This document shows, piece after piece, positions 8,105-15,591 of a stretch of 49,699 bases of DNA (position 1 is its first letter; every line of letters starts with the position of its first letter). Source of the stretch: Tahibacter harae (lineage in GTDB: Bacteria; Pseudomonadota; Gammaproteobacteria; Xanthomonadales; Rhodanobacteraceae). The notes below the pieces were generated by a model. It was not told where the DNA came from, made no database searches, and was given only the letters and a program-made list of their open reading frames with translations. The stretch is from assembly GCF_024437735.1 (NCBI RefSeq), contig NZ_JANFQO010000031.1, positions 1-49,699 on the forward strand, written 5' to 3'. A program made the position numbers and the translations under genes.

Positions 8105-9586
8105 TTGAATAAGTCACCGCGACTAGCACTGCTACTTCCTGCGCTACTGGCCTCAACGGCAGCGCAGGCGCTGAGCGCGACTGCGCCGCAGTTGGCCAGT
8201 CGAGCCCCACACGGCGACCCCACGTATGGCCCTTGCGGCTTTCCCAAACTTTCCAGCAATGGTCAGTTTATCGCGTTCAGTTGCGCTTCCGACGACCTGC
8301 TAGCCGGCGACACCAACGAGCGCTATGACGTCTTTTTGCTCAACCGGCGAACCAGCGTACTGCAGCGCGTCAGCCTTAACGCGGCCAATACCGAACAGAG
8401 AAATCATGCCGATGTGGGCTTCCCATCGACTGATGGCAGCCAGGTCGTATTTCTGGGCCAAGGCATGTTTCATCCGGATGTAAGAGGTGATGAAAATCCC
8501 AACGGTGATGCGACGGTCGCGAATGTTTTCCTCAGGAACCTCACGGTGCCCAGTACTGAGATGCTGAGTCGCGGCGCCGATGGCGGGGGCAATCCCGGAG
8601 GGCGCACTGCGCTGCTTCAGGCTGCAAACCTTCGCCGGCAAGAGGTACTGTTTTCGAGTAGCGGCAATTTTCTCGCCAGTGCCCCACAGATCCTGAATGA
8701 TGCACAGCTGTTTGCACGCAGCTGGCGAACTGGCCAGATTGAACTGATTTCCGCGCGCCCGGATGGACAGATCAGTCAGCGGAGCGCCGGCAACGCCAGT
8801 TGGTCGGGTGACGGCCGCTTTGTGGTGTTCCAGAGCAATGCCGCCGACCTGACGCACGATAACCCGCTGGAGCATCGACAGCTGTTTTTGCGCGACCGGT
8901 TGGCAGGTACTACGCAGCGGCTTACACGGCCCTGGAACGGCGGCGAGTTTCCTACCGGTTCAATCTTCTACGGCAAACCCTCACTCAGCCATGATGGCAG
9001 GTACATCGTGTTCATGGCAGGGCTGGTAGATGGCATTACACCTGATGATAATCCTGGCGTAAGCGATATCTATCTGTTTGACCGGCACACTCGGACAACA
9101 CAGCTAGTCACACGTAGCCGTGACAATGTTGCCTCCGATGGCTGGGCGTACTCCCCGGATATCAGCAACGATGGCCGCGTTGTTGCCTATTTCTCGCGCG
9201 CCACCAATATGCTTCCGGGCATATCGAGCACACCGGCCGTCTATGTCGAGGATCGTCTTACCGGTGAATTGATCGCCGTCTCCTCTACGCTGGCGCCACC
9301 GTTCGGCAACTTCGTTCCTCAGATTGACCTGTCGGAAGATGGCCGCAAACTGGCCTTCAGCTGGCAAGCCGACGACACAGCGGACCCGTCGCTCCGTCGC
9401 AGGTACCTGATCTATGTCGTGGATCTTAATGGCCTGGAGCCGCCGGCTTCTAGGGCAGCAGCTGTTCCAAGCACTTCGCCCAGAGCCTTGCTTGTTATTG
9501 CCAGCCTGCTGGCTGCTGTTTCCCTCTGCGTATTGGCTGAACGCCGTCGCGGCGGCCGATTGGCCCGACGCCAATCTGACGGGTAG
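8105..9586 (+). CDS. Exported TolB-like beta-propeller protein with C-terminal anchor
   Basis: 493 residues. TTG is the likely start because it begins a clear signal peptide (NKSPRLALLLPALLASTAAQALS); there is no obvious strong ribosome site. At least five blades repeat a TolB/WD40-like pattern: PKLSSNGQFIAFSC, ASWSGDGRFVVFQS, PSLSHDGRYIVFMA, PDISNDGRVVAYFS, QIDLSEDGRKLAFS, each followed by a segment such as 'D.FL.DR..G..QR.T'. The end has Pro-Ser-Thr-Ser-Pro, then about 17 hydrophobic residues (ALLVIASLLAAVSLCVLA) and an Arg-rich tail, the layout of IPTL-CTERM/PEP-CTERM-type sorting signals. This predicts an exported, then anchored or processed, surface protein of unknown role. It is less GC-rich than its neighbours and bracketed by copies of a hairpin repeat, so transfer is possible. 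Confidence 0.8.
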   Translation: MNKSPRLALLLPALLASTAAQALSATAPQLASRAPHGDPTYGPCGFPKLSSNGQFIAFSCASDDLLAGDTNERYDVFLLNRRTSVLQRVSLNAANTEQRNHADVGFPSTDGSQVVFLGQGMFHPDVRGDENPNGDATVANVFLRNLTVPSTEMLSRGADGGGNPGGRTALLQAANLRRQEVLFSSSGNFLASAPQILNDAQLFARSWRTGQIELISARPDGQISQRSAGNASWSGDGRFVVFQSNAADLTHDNPLEHRQLFLRDRLAGTTQRLTRPWNGGEFPTGSIFYGKPSLSHDGRYIVFMAGLVDGITPDDNPGVSDIYLFDRHTRTTQLVTRSRDNVASDGWAYSPDISNDGRVVAYFSRATNMLPGISSTPAVYVEDRLTGELIAVSSTLAPPFGNFVPQIDLSEDGRKLAFSWQADDTADPSLRRRYLIYVVDLNGLEPPASRAAAVPSTSPRALLVIASLLAAVSLCVLAERRRGGRLARRQSDG

Positions 9587-9682
9587 AGTGCGCGCACCGA
9601 CTGGCTAAAGAGGCCAGGGTAGCTAGGAAATCAGTCGATGCGACGGCCAGAGCAAAGCTCGCCGCTCCGCACACCCCACCCG

Positions 9683-9728
9683 CACGGCATCCGACGTCAG
9701 CTTGGCCTCGCTGTAGGTTAACCTGACC
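9683..9728 (+). repeat. Dispersed hairpin repeat, copy 2
   Basis: The core TTGGCCT (9702-9708), loop, AGGTTAA pairs fully with two G-U pairs. It is the closest match to copy 1 and in the same orientation, so the two bracket the beta-propeller gene as direct repeats. Confidence 0.65.
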
Positions 9729-9736
9729 CTGTTGGT

Positions 9737-9955
9737 TGCATCACGGCGTAGGCGTGAATCGCAACGGCGAAGCACCCGCCCAACAGATGCAGCCGTTCGC
9801 GAATCCAGTTTTCCGGTGCTCGAAATCGAGCCGGTCAACTCGTCGTTTCTCATGGAAATGCGCAGCGGACATACCGCTGGACGCAGCAATGGCGTCCTTC
9901 AGCGCCTTCCGGCGAGACGATTTGAGCGCGTGAGCGAGCCATGGGGCCAGCATGG
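9737..9955 (-). pseudogene. Truncated RAYT (REP-associated tyrosine transposase), 5' fragment
   Basis: About 220 bp that closely match the first 70 codons of the intact RAYT gene and its start region (compare 11964-12180). The peptide carries 'DFEHRK', 'NGCICW.G.SPLRFTPTP', and then the sequence departs before the HUH motif. Frame differences and the missing catalytic part make it a dead remnant. Confidence 0.75.
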
Positions 9956-10015
9956 CTGACCTGCAGGCCGGCAGCGACAGAAAGGCCGCGGGAAGCTATC
10001 GGAAAATTCTGGAGT

Positions 10016-10028
10016 ATGGGTGTCCAGA
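10016..10028 (+). repeat. REP-like motif (TGGGTGTCC core)
   Basis: ATGGGTGTCCAGA follows 'TCGGAAAATTCTGGAGT', the same context as the copies near 10.46, 10.50 and 12.25 kb. All lie next to intact or broken RAYT 5' regions. Confidence 0.6.
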
Positions 10029-10064
10029 TGCTGCTCGAAAGCTTCGTGGCTAGCGCCTTAGCTT

Positions 10065-10247
10065 TCAGGAGCCAGAACCTCTCGGGGCTGGCCTGAGCTG
10101 GGCGAGCTTTCGAGAAGCACTTTCTATTCGAGCGGTCTTGGCATCCTTGACTGCCTTCGGTGAATGCTGATCGTCGAGAACCGCCCGCTTGGCATAGTGG
10201 AGCGCTTCGGCGATTACTTCGATCTCATCTTCTGTCAAGCCAATCAT
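10065..10247 (-). CDS. Small hypothetical protein (60 residues)
   Basis: MIGLTEDEIEVIAEALHYAK... then a basic, Ala- and Lys-rich stretch. The ATG at 10247 has a strong GGAGG site seven bases upstream, which argues for a real gene; the frame extends upstream but without support. The first 30 residues look like a short amphipathic helix pair. I do not recognise a family. It sits alone between the RAYT fragment and REP-like repeats. Confidence 0.55.
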   Translation of the reverse strand: MIGLTEDEIEVIAEALHYAKRAVLDDQHSPKAVKDAKTARIESASRKLAQLRPAPRGSGS

Positions 10248-10457
10248 GAGGGAACCTCCGTAGACTGCCCCCGGCTCACGAAGCCGATCCGGCCGGGCTG
10301 TCGCTGAATAGTATAGGCGTGGCGCGGGCGAAGCTTTCCGGTCGCATCCCGAGACGCGCCAGGCGCCCCCCCGCGTCTGCCGGCATGCGGCCATGCATGG
10401 CTGACTTGCAGGCCGGCAGCGACGGAAAGTTCACGGGAAAGCTGTCGGAAAATTCTG

Positions 10458-10507
10458 GTGGGTGTCCCAGATGCTTGTGGAAAATTCTGGAGTGTGGGAG
10501 TCCCAGA
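10458..10507 (+). repeat. Two REP-like motifs in tandem
   Basis: GTGGGTGTCCCAGA (10458-10471) and GTGGGAGTCCCAGA (10494-10507) each follow 'GGAAAATTCTGG'. TCTGG before and CCAGA after the core allow a short hairpin. The segment before them (10380-10450) matches the region upstream of the RAYT start. The rest of 10508-10757 shows no gene. Confidence 0.65.
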
Positions 10508-10761
10508 AGATGCGTCACTTAGCAAAGGAGAATAGCAACCCACTCGAGCGGCCCATACCCGGGCGAAATGGGGCGATCCTCAACGGGCCGCTGGCGGCCA
10601 CGATATCGCCCCACACTGCCATTCACGAGAAATCACAAGATCTCTCGCCACCCTCACCGCAATCGAGAAAATTTCTAGCAGCTGCAGCTGCATTTTTTTC
10701 ATTCGCACCGAACATCTGAGCGATACAAATCGGTGATAGGATCAAACAGCCGAAAAGCTAA

Positions 10762-10960
10762 GAAAGGTCTGAACAAGCCTCGAAAGTTGCCTGTCTAAAG
10801 GGTCTGCCGACCTGACGAAGGCAATGAAATCGACGCGGAACTCGAAAACAGCCTTGCACAGGCCGCAAACAGCGGCCTTGGTGCCGCATTAGGCGGCCTT
10901 CAGACGCAACTCTCCCGTCATCGCCAATAGCCGCTTGCGCGCCATCCACAGGTTCGACAG
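10762..10960 (-). mobile_element. Truncated IS5-family element (199-bp end remnant)
   Basis: These bases match 15592-15790, the left end of the intact IS5-family element, almost base for base (one substitution seen). They include the terminal inverted repeat GAAAGGTCTGAACAAGCCT and the last codons of the transposase (NLWMARKRLLAMTGELRLKAA). Identity stops abruptly at 10960 against a REP-like repeat. The left flank CTAA fits the YTAR target of IS5 elements. Confidence 0.9.
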
Positions 10961-10963
10961 AAG

Positions 10964-11007
10964 CAAATCTCTGGGACACCCACCGCAAATCTCTGGGACA
11001 CCCACAG
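10964..11007 (-). repeat. Two 22-bp tandem REP-like units, inverted relative to the others
   Basis: TCTGGGACACCCAC occurs at 10970-10983 and 10992-11005 in two 22-bp units. This is the reverse complement of the motif at 10458 and 12244. The units thus lie on the 3' side of the RAYT gene while opposite-strand copies lie on its 5' side. The 11008-11212 stretch shows nothing else. Confidence 0.7.
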
Positions 11008-11212
11008 TCCTGAGCGGTTTGAATGCTTTCCGCGCATTTCCTGTCACCGTAGACCTGAAACTCAGCGCCAGAACAGAACAGCCCGGGCGCAGCATCGAGA
11101 CGCCACAAAATGTGGCATCAAACTCTCGTGTCCGACAAGCGTCGAAGACAACCTATCAAAGACTTCTACTCCGGCGGAACGCCGGATTGCCTTGCTAAAT
11201 AGCCGCACCAGC

Positions 11213-12169
11213 CTAGCTCAGCCGCCAAGCCAGCCGGATGCCCTGCAACCAACGCTGGCCTATTCGCGCGGCGAGGTCAATCAAATCCTGGGCGCCGCCT
11301 GCGGCGCGTGCCCAGCCGCCGCGGTAGCTGCTTACTCGCATCGCCCACCGCCGGGCATCCCTGTCGATGACAGCGAGGATTGCAGGAGCGCCTTCAGCGA
11401 TCCTGCCACGCTTGCCGGGCGCCAGCGCTCTGCCAGTCCAGTCAAGGATCTGCAGATAGTCGGCTGTACTGATGGACAAAGAGGCCGGCAATGTTCCCGC
11501 AACGGGACGCAGGAGTTCGGCCGGCGGCAATCCATGACGCACCAGATCAATCCGTTCGCTGGCGCTGGTATGTGCGGTTGCATCCAGCGTGTCCACGACA
11601 CCGGCACGGATGGGGTTCAGATCAACATAGGCCATGGCGGCGAGCACAGCCCGTTCGTCACAGAGGAGCTGGCATCGGAAACGGCCCTCCCAGAAGCGTC
11701 CCGTACAGTGGTCTTCTCGATTGGCACGTCGCGCAATCGGCTCGGCCAGGCACCGCATGAACCAGGACAAGCTGCCTAACCGGGTACGTACCAAGGCGAG
11801 CCGCCCGGGATCGGCGAGCAGTGCCTGCCGCTTCAGTGCTCTTGCACTGTCCGAATCCTCGCGTGGCGGAAACAACCGGATCCAGTGCGACGCCGTTTCC
11901 TCGTCACTCCACGCCGCCGAAACAGTGGCATTGAACTGCAGGACAATGTGCAGATGATTGCTCATCACGGCGTAGGCGTGAATCGCAACGGCAAAGCACT
12001 CGCCTAGCAGATGCAGCCGTTCGCGAACCCAGTTTTTCCGGTGCTCGAAATCGCGCCCTGTCAACGCGTCGCTTCCGCATAGAAATGCGCGGCGGACACA
12101 CCGCTGGACGCAGTGATAGCATCCTTCAGCACCTTCCGGCGAAACGATTTGAGCACGTGGGCGAGCCAT
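11213..12169 (-). CDS. REP-associated tyrosine transposase (RAYT, Y1/HUH family)
   Basis: 318 residues. The Y1 transposase core shows the HUH motif in AVMSNHLHIVL (His72 and His74) and the catalytic tyrosine in the conserved YVDLNPIRAG stretch; 'GRFWEGRFRCQLL' between them is also typical. RAYTs are single-copy relatives of IS200/IS605 transposases that nick and move REP palindromes. The ATG at 12169 begins MARPRAQIVSPEGAEGCYHC, the usual start of the family; an upstream extension overlaps REP sequence and is rejected. REP-like motifs lie on both sides in opposite orientation. It appears intact. Base composition is close to the genome, unlike the next two genes. Confidence 0.9.
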   Translation of the reverse strand: MARPRAQIVSPEGAEGCYHCVQRCVRRAFLCGSDALTGRDFEHRKNWVRERLHLLGECFAVAIHAYAVMSNHLHIVLQFNATVSAAWSDEETASHWIRLFPPREDSDSARALKRQALLADPGRLALVRTRLGSLSWFMRCLAEPIARRANREDHCTGRFWEGRFRCQLLCDERAVLAAMAYVDLNPIRAGVVDTLDATAHTSASERIDLVRHGLPPAELLRPVAGTLPASLSISTADYLQILDWTGRALAPGKRGRIAEGAPAILAVIDRDARRWAMRVSSYRGGWARAAGGAQDLIDLAARIGQRWLQGIRLAWRLS

Positions 12170-12243
12170 GGAGCCAGCATGGCTGACTCTCAGGCCGGCA
12201 GCGACAGAAATTCCGCGGGAAAGCCGTCGGAGAATTCTGGACT

Positions 12244-12257
12244 GTGGGTGTCCCAGA
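12244..12257 (+). repeat. REP-like motif upstream of the RAYT gene
   Basis: GTGGGTGTCCCAGA preceded by GAGAATTCTGGACT. TCTGGAC and GTCCCAGA pair with one bulged base. This is the copy directly beside the transposase start, as expected for RAYT-REP pairs. Confidence 0.65.
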
Positions 12258-12366
12258 CGCTGCTCTCTCACGACTTATCCATTGACCGCCGCCTAGTGAT
12301 GAAGTCAACTAGGAGCTGCTGATCGTCCGACTATAGGACATTCAAGATGCTCTACAGGAGAGTCCG

Positions 12367-13485
12367 ATGTCCGTAAATATCATTAGTGTATTCAATAACA
12401 AAGGTGGCGTTGGCAAGACTACACTTACCTTTCACCTTGCTCACGCCCTAGCAGCACTGGGAAAAAAGGTTCTCCTTGTCGACCTGGACCCGCAGTGCAA
12501 TTTAACAATTTACAGCAAACCCGTAGAGGAAATTCAAGATCTATGGGACGCTGAAGTTTCATACATTGACGAACCTGGCTACGGAGAAACACGAAAAAGA
12601 GTATCGTTGCGTGACTTTAATGCACTTTGCTCAAAACCCCGCACCATCCATTTCTTACTAAAACCGACAGAAGAGGGTACGGGCGAACTTGATACGCTCC
12701 CCCCACCTTATAGATTATCAAACAATCTCGACCTCATTCCCGGGCGATTGACGCTCCACATGTATGAGGAGATGGTCGCGAGGCGATGGAGCGAGGCCTT
12801 CGTTGGGCAGCCGCTTGCTATACGCACCCTAAGCGAGATTCGCCGCCTCATCTCTGCTTATGCAGATCAGCATGGCTATGAGTTCGCCATTGTGGATACT
12901 TCTCCGAGCCTTGGCCCGCTCAACAAGGTCATCCTGAGTACCGTTGACGCCTTTCTGATCCCCTGCGCACCTGACCTTTTCAGCCTCTACGGCATACGCA
13001 ATATTGGCAACTCCCTAAGCCGCTGGCGCACAGAGTTGAAAACACTGTACAGCCTCATAGCCCCCAGCCGGAGACCAAATCTCCCGACAAATTTTGTTCG
13101 CTTTTTGGGCTATACAATTTACAACGCAAAACTTCGCACAGGGTCCTCAAAATGGGACATGGCAATAGCGCACTATAACTATGCGAAGCAGATACCTGAC
13201 GTCATTTCCGACCACATTCCCGACGAACTAAGCGCAGGCATTGCGAAGAAGAAACTAAAGCTCCCGATTGGCGGTACTGCTGTGATGCATTCTCACAACA
13301 CCTATCCCACGCATGCGCAGAAGTACCATACCCCGATGTGGGCTCTTCCAAGTCACCCAAGACTTGAAGCAGAAGACCAGCCCACCATCAGAGGAAACAC
13401 TCCTAGATATAAGCAAACTAAAGCAGCCTACGAGGCGTTCGCAATTGATATGCTCGATCGCCTTGAACTATCAGAAGGAGGCTGA
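12367..13485 (+). CDS. ParA/Soj-type P-loop ATPase, first gene of a two-gene accessory operon
   Basis: 372 residues. A deviant Walker A motif, N-KGGVGKTT (residues 11-19, signature Lys12), is followed by Walker A' (LLVDLDPQCNL, 36-46) and Walker B (FAIVDTSPSLG, Asp177). This is the ParA/MinD fold, which dimerises with ATP. The C-terminal third (NAKLRTGSSKWDMAIAHYNYAK, then NTYPTHAQKYHTPMWALPS) is longer than in plasmid ParA. No ParB or centromere-like array follows; the partner is a RelA/SpoT-type protein 3 bp downstream. The ATG has an AGGAG site six bases upstream. Both genes are visibly AT-richer than the surroundings, pointing to recent transfer. Segregation, toxin control or phage defence are all possible. 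Confidence 0.85.
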   Translation: MSVNIISVFNNKGGVGKTTLTFHLAHALAALGKKVLLVDLDPQCNLTIYSKPVEEIQDLWDAEVSYIDEPGYGETRKRVSLRDFNALCSKPRTIHFLLKPTEEGTGELDTLPPPYRLSNNLDLIPGRLTLHMYEEMVARRWSEAFVGQPLAIRTLSEIRRLISAYADQHGYEFAIVDTSPSLGPLNKVILSTVDAFLIPCAPDLFSLYGIRNIGNSLSRWRTELKTLYSLIAPSRRPNLPTNFVRFLGYTIYNAKLRTGSSKWDMAIAHYNYAKQIPDVISDHIPDELSAGIAKKKLKLPIGGTAVMHSHNTYPTHAQKYHTPMWALPSHPRLEAEDQPTIRGNTPRYKQTKAAYEAFAIDMLDRLELSEGG

Positions 13486-13488
13486 GTC

Positions 13489-14223
13489 GTGACCAAGGAC
13501 GCAGAAAAGAAACCTGGCCGAATTCGCCAGAAATCACCAACCGAGAGACAAGTCAGCGATCTCGTAGCTCACTTCGAAGCAAGACGCGACCAGTTCGAAT
13601 TGTTTCGAAGACAAGTTGTCGATTTTTTTTCTGCACAAAAACGATTTACATCACCCCCTCTTCCTCTGATTCACTCGGTGAAGTCGCGCCTGAAAGATTC
13701 GGGTCATCTGAAAGAGAAAATTCGACGCAAATGGCAGGATGGCGCAATAACGAAAGACACATTATTTAGTCGAATCACTGACTTAGCTGGCGTCCGAGTA
13801 ATACATCTCTACTCACAACAATTCCCATCAATTCACCGAGCGATCCACCAACATGTGGACGCAGGGGCATGGTCGCTGCATGAGCCCCCGATAGCTTACA
13901 GTTGGGATCCGGAAGCAAGCAGCTTCTTCAGGGATTTGGGGCTGGCCGCCGAACAACGCGACTCGTATTACACCAGCATTCATTACGTTGTTAAACCGCA
14001 GAGCAGTTCTCAGCTCTGTTGTGAGATTCAGGTCAGAACACTATTTGAGGAGGCATGGGGCGAAATCGACCACGCACTCAACTATCCTGAAAAGACTTCG
14101 CTGCTACCATGCAGGGAACAGTTAAGAGTGCTTGCCAAACTTGCTTCAACTGGAACCCGACTTGCTGATTCAATATTTGCAGCAGCAGCAGACATGGGGA
14201 AATCGTTCATAAGCAACGAATAG
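13489..14223 (+). CDS. Small RelA/SpoT-type nucleotide (p)ppGpp synthetase-like protein
   Basis: 244 residues, a single synthetase domain with no hydrolase, TGS or ACT domain. Visible motifs: KSRLKDSGHLKEKIRRK (65-81, ATP-binding basic region), ITDLAGVRVIHLY (96-108, Mg-binding Asp98), SYYTSIHYVV (159-168, the guanine-stacking Tyr region) and CEIQVRTLFEEAWGEIDHALNY (178-199, catalytic Glu179). All key acidic residues are present, so it should be active. The GTG start at 13489 has AGAAGGAGG eight bases upstream and lies 3 bp after the ATPase stop, so the pair is co-translated. It could make (p)ppGpp or ppApp, or modify tRNA as toxic small alarmone synthetases do. The ParA partner is unlike the antitoxins known to me. 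Confidence 0.87.
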   Translation: MTKDAEKKPGRIRQKSPTERQVSDLVAHFEARRDQFELFRRQVVDFFSAQKRFTSPPLPLIHSVKSRLKDSGHLKEKIRRKWQDGAITKDTLFSRITDLAGVRVIHLYSQQFPSIHRAIHQHVDAGAWSLHEPPIAYSWDPEASSFFRDLGLAAEQRDSYYTSIHYVVKPQSSSQLCCEIQVRTLFEEAWGEIDHALNYPEKTSLLPCREQLRVLAKLASTGTRLADSIFAAAADMGKSFISNE

Positions 14224-14317
14224 CGCGTTTCGCATCACAACAAACTAAAAATACACACCTTCTGACGTGACGCGAATAGCATTTCAAGTGTGAGAAGCCT
14301 AATTGGCATAAGTTAGT

Positions 14318-14446
14318 TTTACCCCTGAATTTCGGACACTCATTTAAGCGGCGCGCGCTCTCGAACTGCTTTGGGCTGAGGTAGCCCAGCGTCGAGTGAA
14401 AGCGGTTTTGAGTGTAATCAACTTCGATGTAACCGAACAACGACAA
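14318..14446 (-). pseudogene. IS3-family transposase (orfB) C-terminal remnant
   Basis: The minus strand encodes FGYIEVDYTQNRFHSTLGYLSPKQFE, the conserved C-terminal motif of IS3-family integrases ('Y...YN..R.HS.LGY.SP..FE'). Only about 30 codons remain. A terminal-repeat-like TGTCCGAAATTCAGGGG lies at 14320-14336 on the minus strand. No other part of the element is present. The rest of 14224-14593 holds only a hairpin repeat copy. Confidence 0.75.
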
Positions 14447-14507
14447 CGGGGCTAGGTTAACTTCCTCCGACGCAGCGGCCGTAGCAGACACACGCCGATT
14501 CGCCTAT

Positions 14508-14557
14508 CCGCGCATAGTCCGGTGCCGACTTGGCTTTGCTGCAAGCCAACCTGATCC
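14508..14557 (+). repeat. Dispersed hairpin repeat, copy 3 (diverged)
   Basis: TTGGCTT (14530-14536), six-base loop, AAGCCAA (14543-14549): a perfect stem where copies 1 and 2 use G-U pairs. The loop (GCTG) and the flanks (CCGCGC.TAGTCCGG before, CCTGATCCCG after) are also kept. Confidence 0.55.
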
Positions 14558-14593
14558 CGCTAGTCCGGCAACCTCACGCTGGACTTCGTCTAG

Positions 14594-15124
14594 CTACCTT
14601 TCCAATCTCGACTTCTCAGCACCGCCTACTCCACAGAGAGAGACGGGCGCAACCGAACGAGTAACCAAGAAATGATCAACTAAGCGCACGCCGATGTAGT
14701 CCAAAGCTTGGCGAAGCTCCGCCGTCAACCCGACATCATCCTTTGACGGAACAGCCCAGTTTGACGGGTGATTGTGCGCAAACGCCACAGCTGATGCATT
14801 GGCGTCCAGTGCGGCACGCAATACCTCCCGGATCGGAACGAAAGTCCAGTCGATAGTGCCTTTAAACATTTCCTCAAAAGCAATCAGGCGCAGATGGTTG
14901 TCCAGCCACGCCGCAGCGAATACCTCGTGGTCGTATTCAGCGAGCTTCAGGCGAAACCAGTCACCAAGTACACGGGGGCTATTTAGCACGATCCCGGGCT
15001 TGCGAGCCCTGAGTTCCAGAGACCGAAGCGCTCGGGCTACCAAGCGCTGATGCCGTGTCTCGGCATCAAACGCTTTGTTCTTGGCGATACCCCGTACGTT
15101 GGCCATGAGAGCCTTCCTTGGCAT
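14594..15124 (-). CDS. RadC-like JAB/MPN-domain protein
   Basis: 176 residues from the ATG at 15124 (AGGAAG four bases upstream); an ATG at 15106 with AAGGAAGG is equally possible. The JAB metalloprotease-like domain fills the C-terminal half: AWLDNHLRLIAFEEMFKGTIDWTFVPIREVLRAAL, then the metal motif HNHPSNWAVPSKDD, LT.EL..AL..IGVRLVDHFLVT. The helix-hairpin-helix of full RadC is missing, as in many mobile-element RadC (YeeS-type) proteins. Function is unknown despite the 'DNA repair' label of the family. It is divergent from an XRE regulator and lies between IS remnants, so it is probably island cargo. Confidence 0.85.
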   Translation of the reverse strand: MPRKALMANVRGIAKNKAFDAETRHQRLVARALRSLELRARKPGIVLNSPRVLGDWFRLKLAEYDHEVFAAAWLDNHLRLIAFEEMFKGTIDWTFVPIREVLRAALDANASAVAFAHNHPSNWAVPSKDDVGLTAELRQALDYIGVRLVDHFLVTRSVAPVSLCGVGGAEKSRLER

Positions 15125-15214
15125 CGAGCTTCCTGTCGCCAAGTATACGAAACATAGCACTTTAGTCAATGAAACAGAGACGACAATTTCAGGGCTTCTC
15201 GCGAAACTTCGGCC

Positions 15215-15529
15215 ATGGATACTTTCGGCAGCCGAATGAAAGCCTTGCGCAGCGAGCGCGGCCTCACGCAGGAAGACTTAGCACATGAGGTCGGCGTCAC
15301 GAAGGGCGCAATTTCCCAGTGGGAACGCGATGGCACGGAACCGAATTTCGCAGCATTGGCGGTCATCGCCCGGACACTCGGGGTTTCCCTCGACGGACTG
15401 ATCCTCGGTCCGGCCGCTACTTTCACGGCCGAAGCCAGCCTGACAACCAAGGAAGCTGAGCTGCTCGCCCTGTTCCGCAGCCTATCCGCCAAGAAGCGCA
15501 CCGCTCTCCTTGTCCTGCTGGATCTTTAA
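15215..15529 (+). CDS. XRE-family helix-turn-helix regulator
   Basis: 104 residues. An N-terminal Cro/CI-type domain (4-60) shows MKALRSERGLTQEDLAHEVGVTKGAISQWERDGTEPNFAALAVIARTLGVSLDGLI. The C-terminal 35 residues (ASLTTKEAELLALFRSLSAKKRTALLVLLDL) form a helix pair that may dimerise, as in phage repressors. It is transcribed away from the RadC-like gene with about 90 bp between the starts, so it may control both itself and that gene. An IS5 element sits 60 bp downstream. Confidence 0.9.
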   Translation: MDTFGSRMKALRSERGLTQEDLAHEVGVTKGAISQWERDGTEPNFAALAVIARTLGVSLDGLILGPAATFTAEASLTTKEAELLALFRSLSAKKRTALLVLLDL

Positions 15530-15591
15530 GCGTCTTCTCGGACCGCGGGCGCCGTAGGAATTTTCCGATGCCCACTCTGGAGTTTCCTTAG

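Noticed and set aside
8024..9728. Integron attC sites around the beta-propeller gene
   Set aside because: The repeats are hairpins and bracket one gene, but the paired GTTRRRY and RYYYAAC core sites do not fit, and no integrase is in the window.
12367..13485. Plasmid partition (parAB) locus
   Set aside because: No ParB-like gene and no iteron or parS-like repeats are seen around the ATPase.
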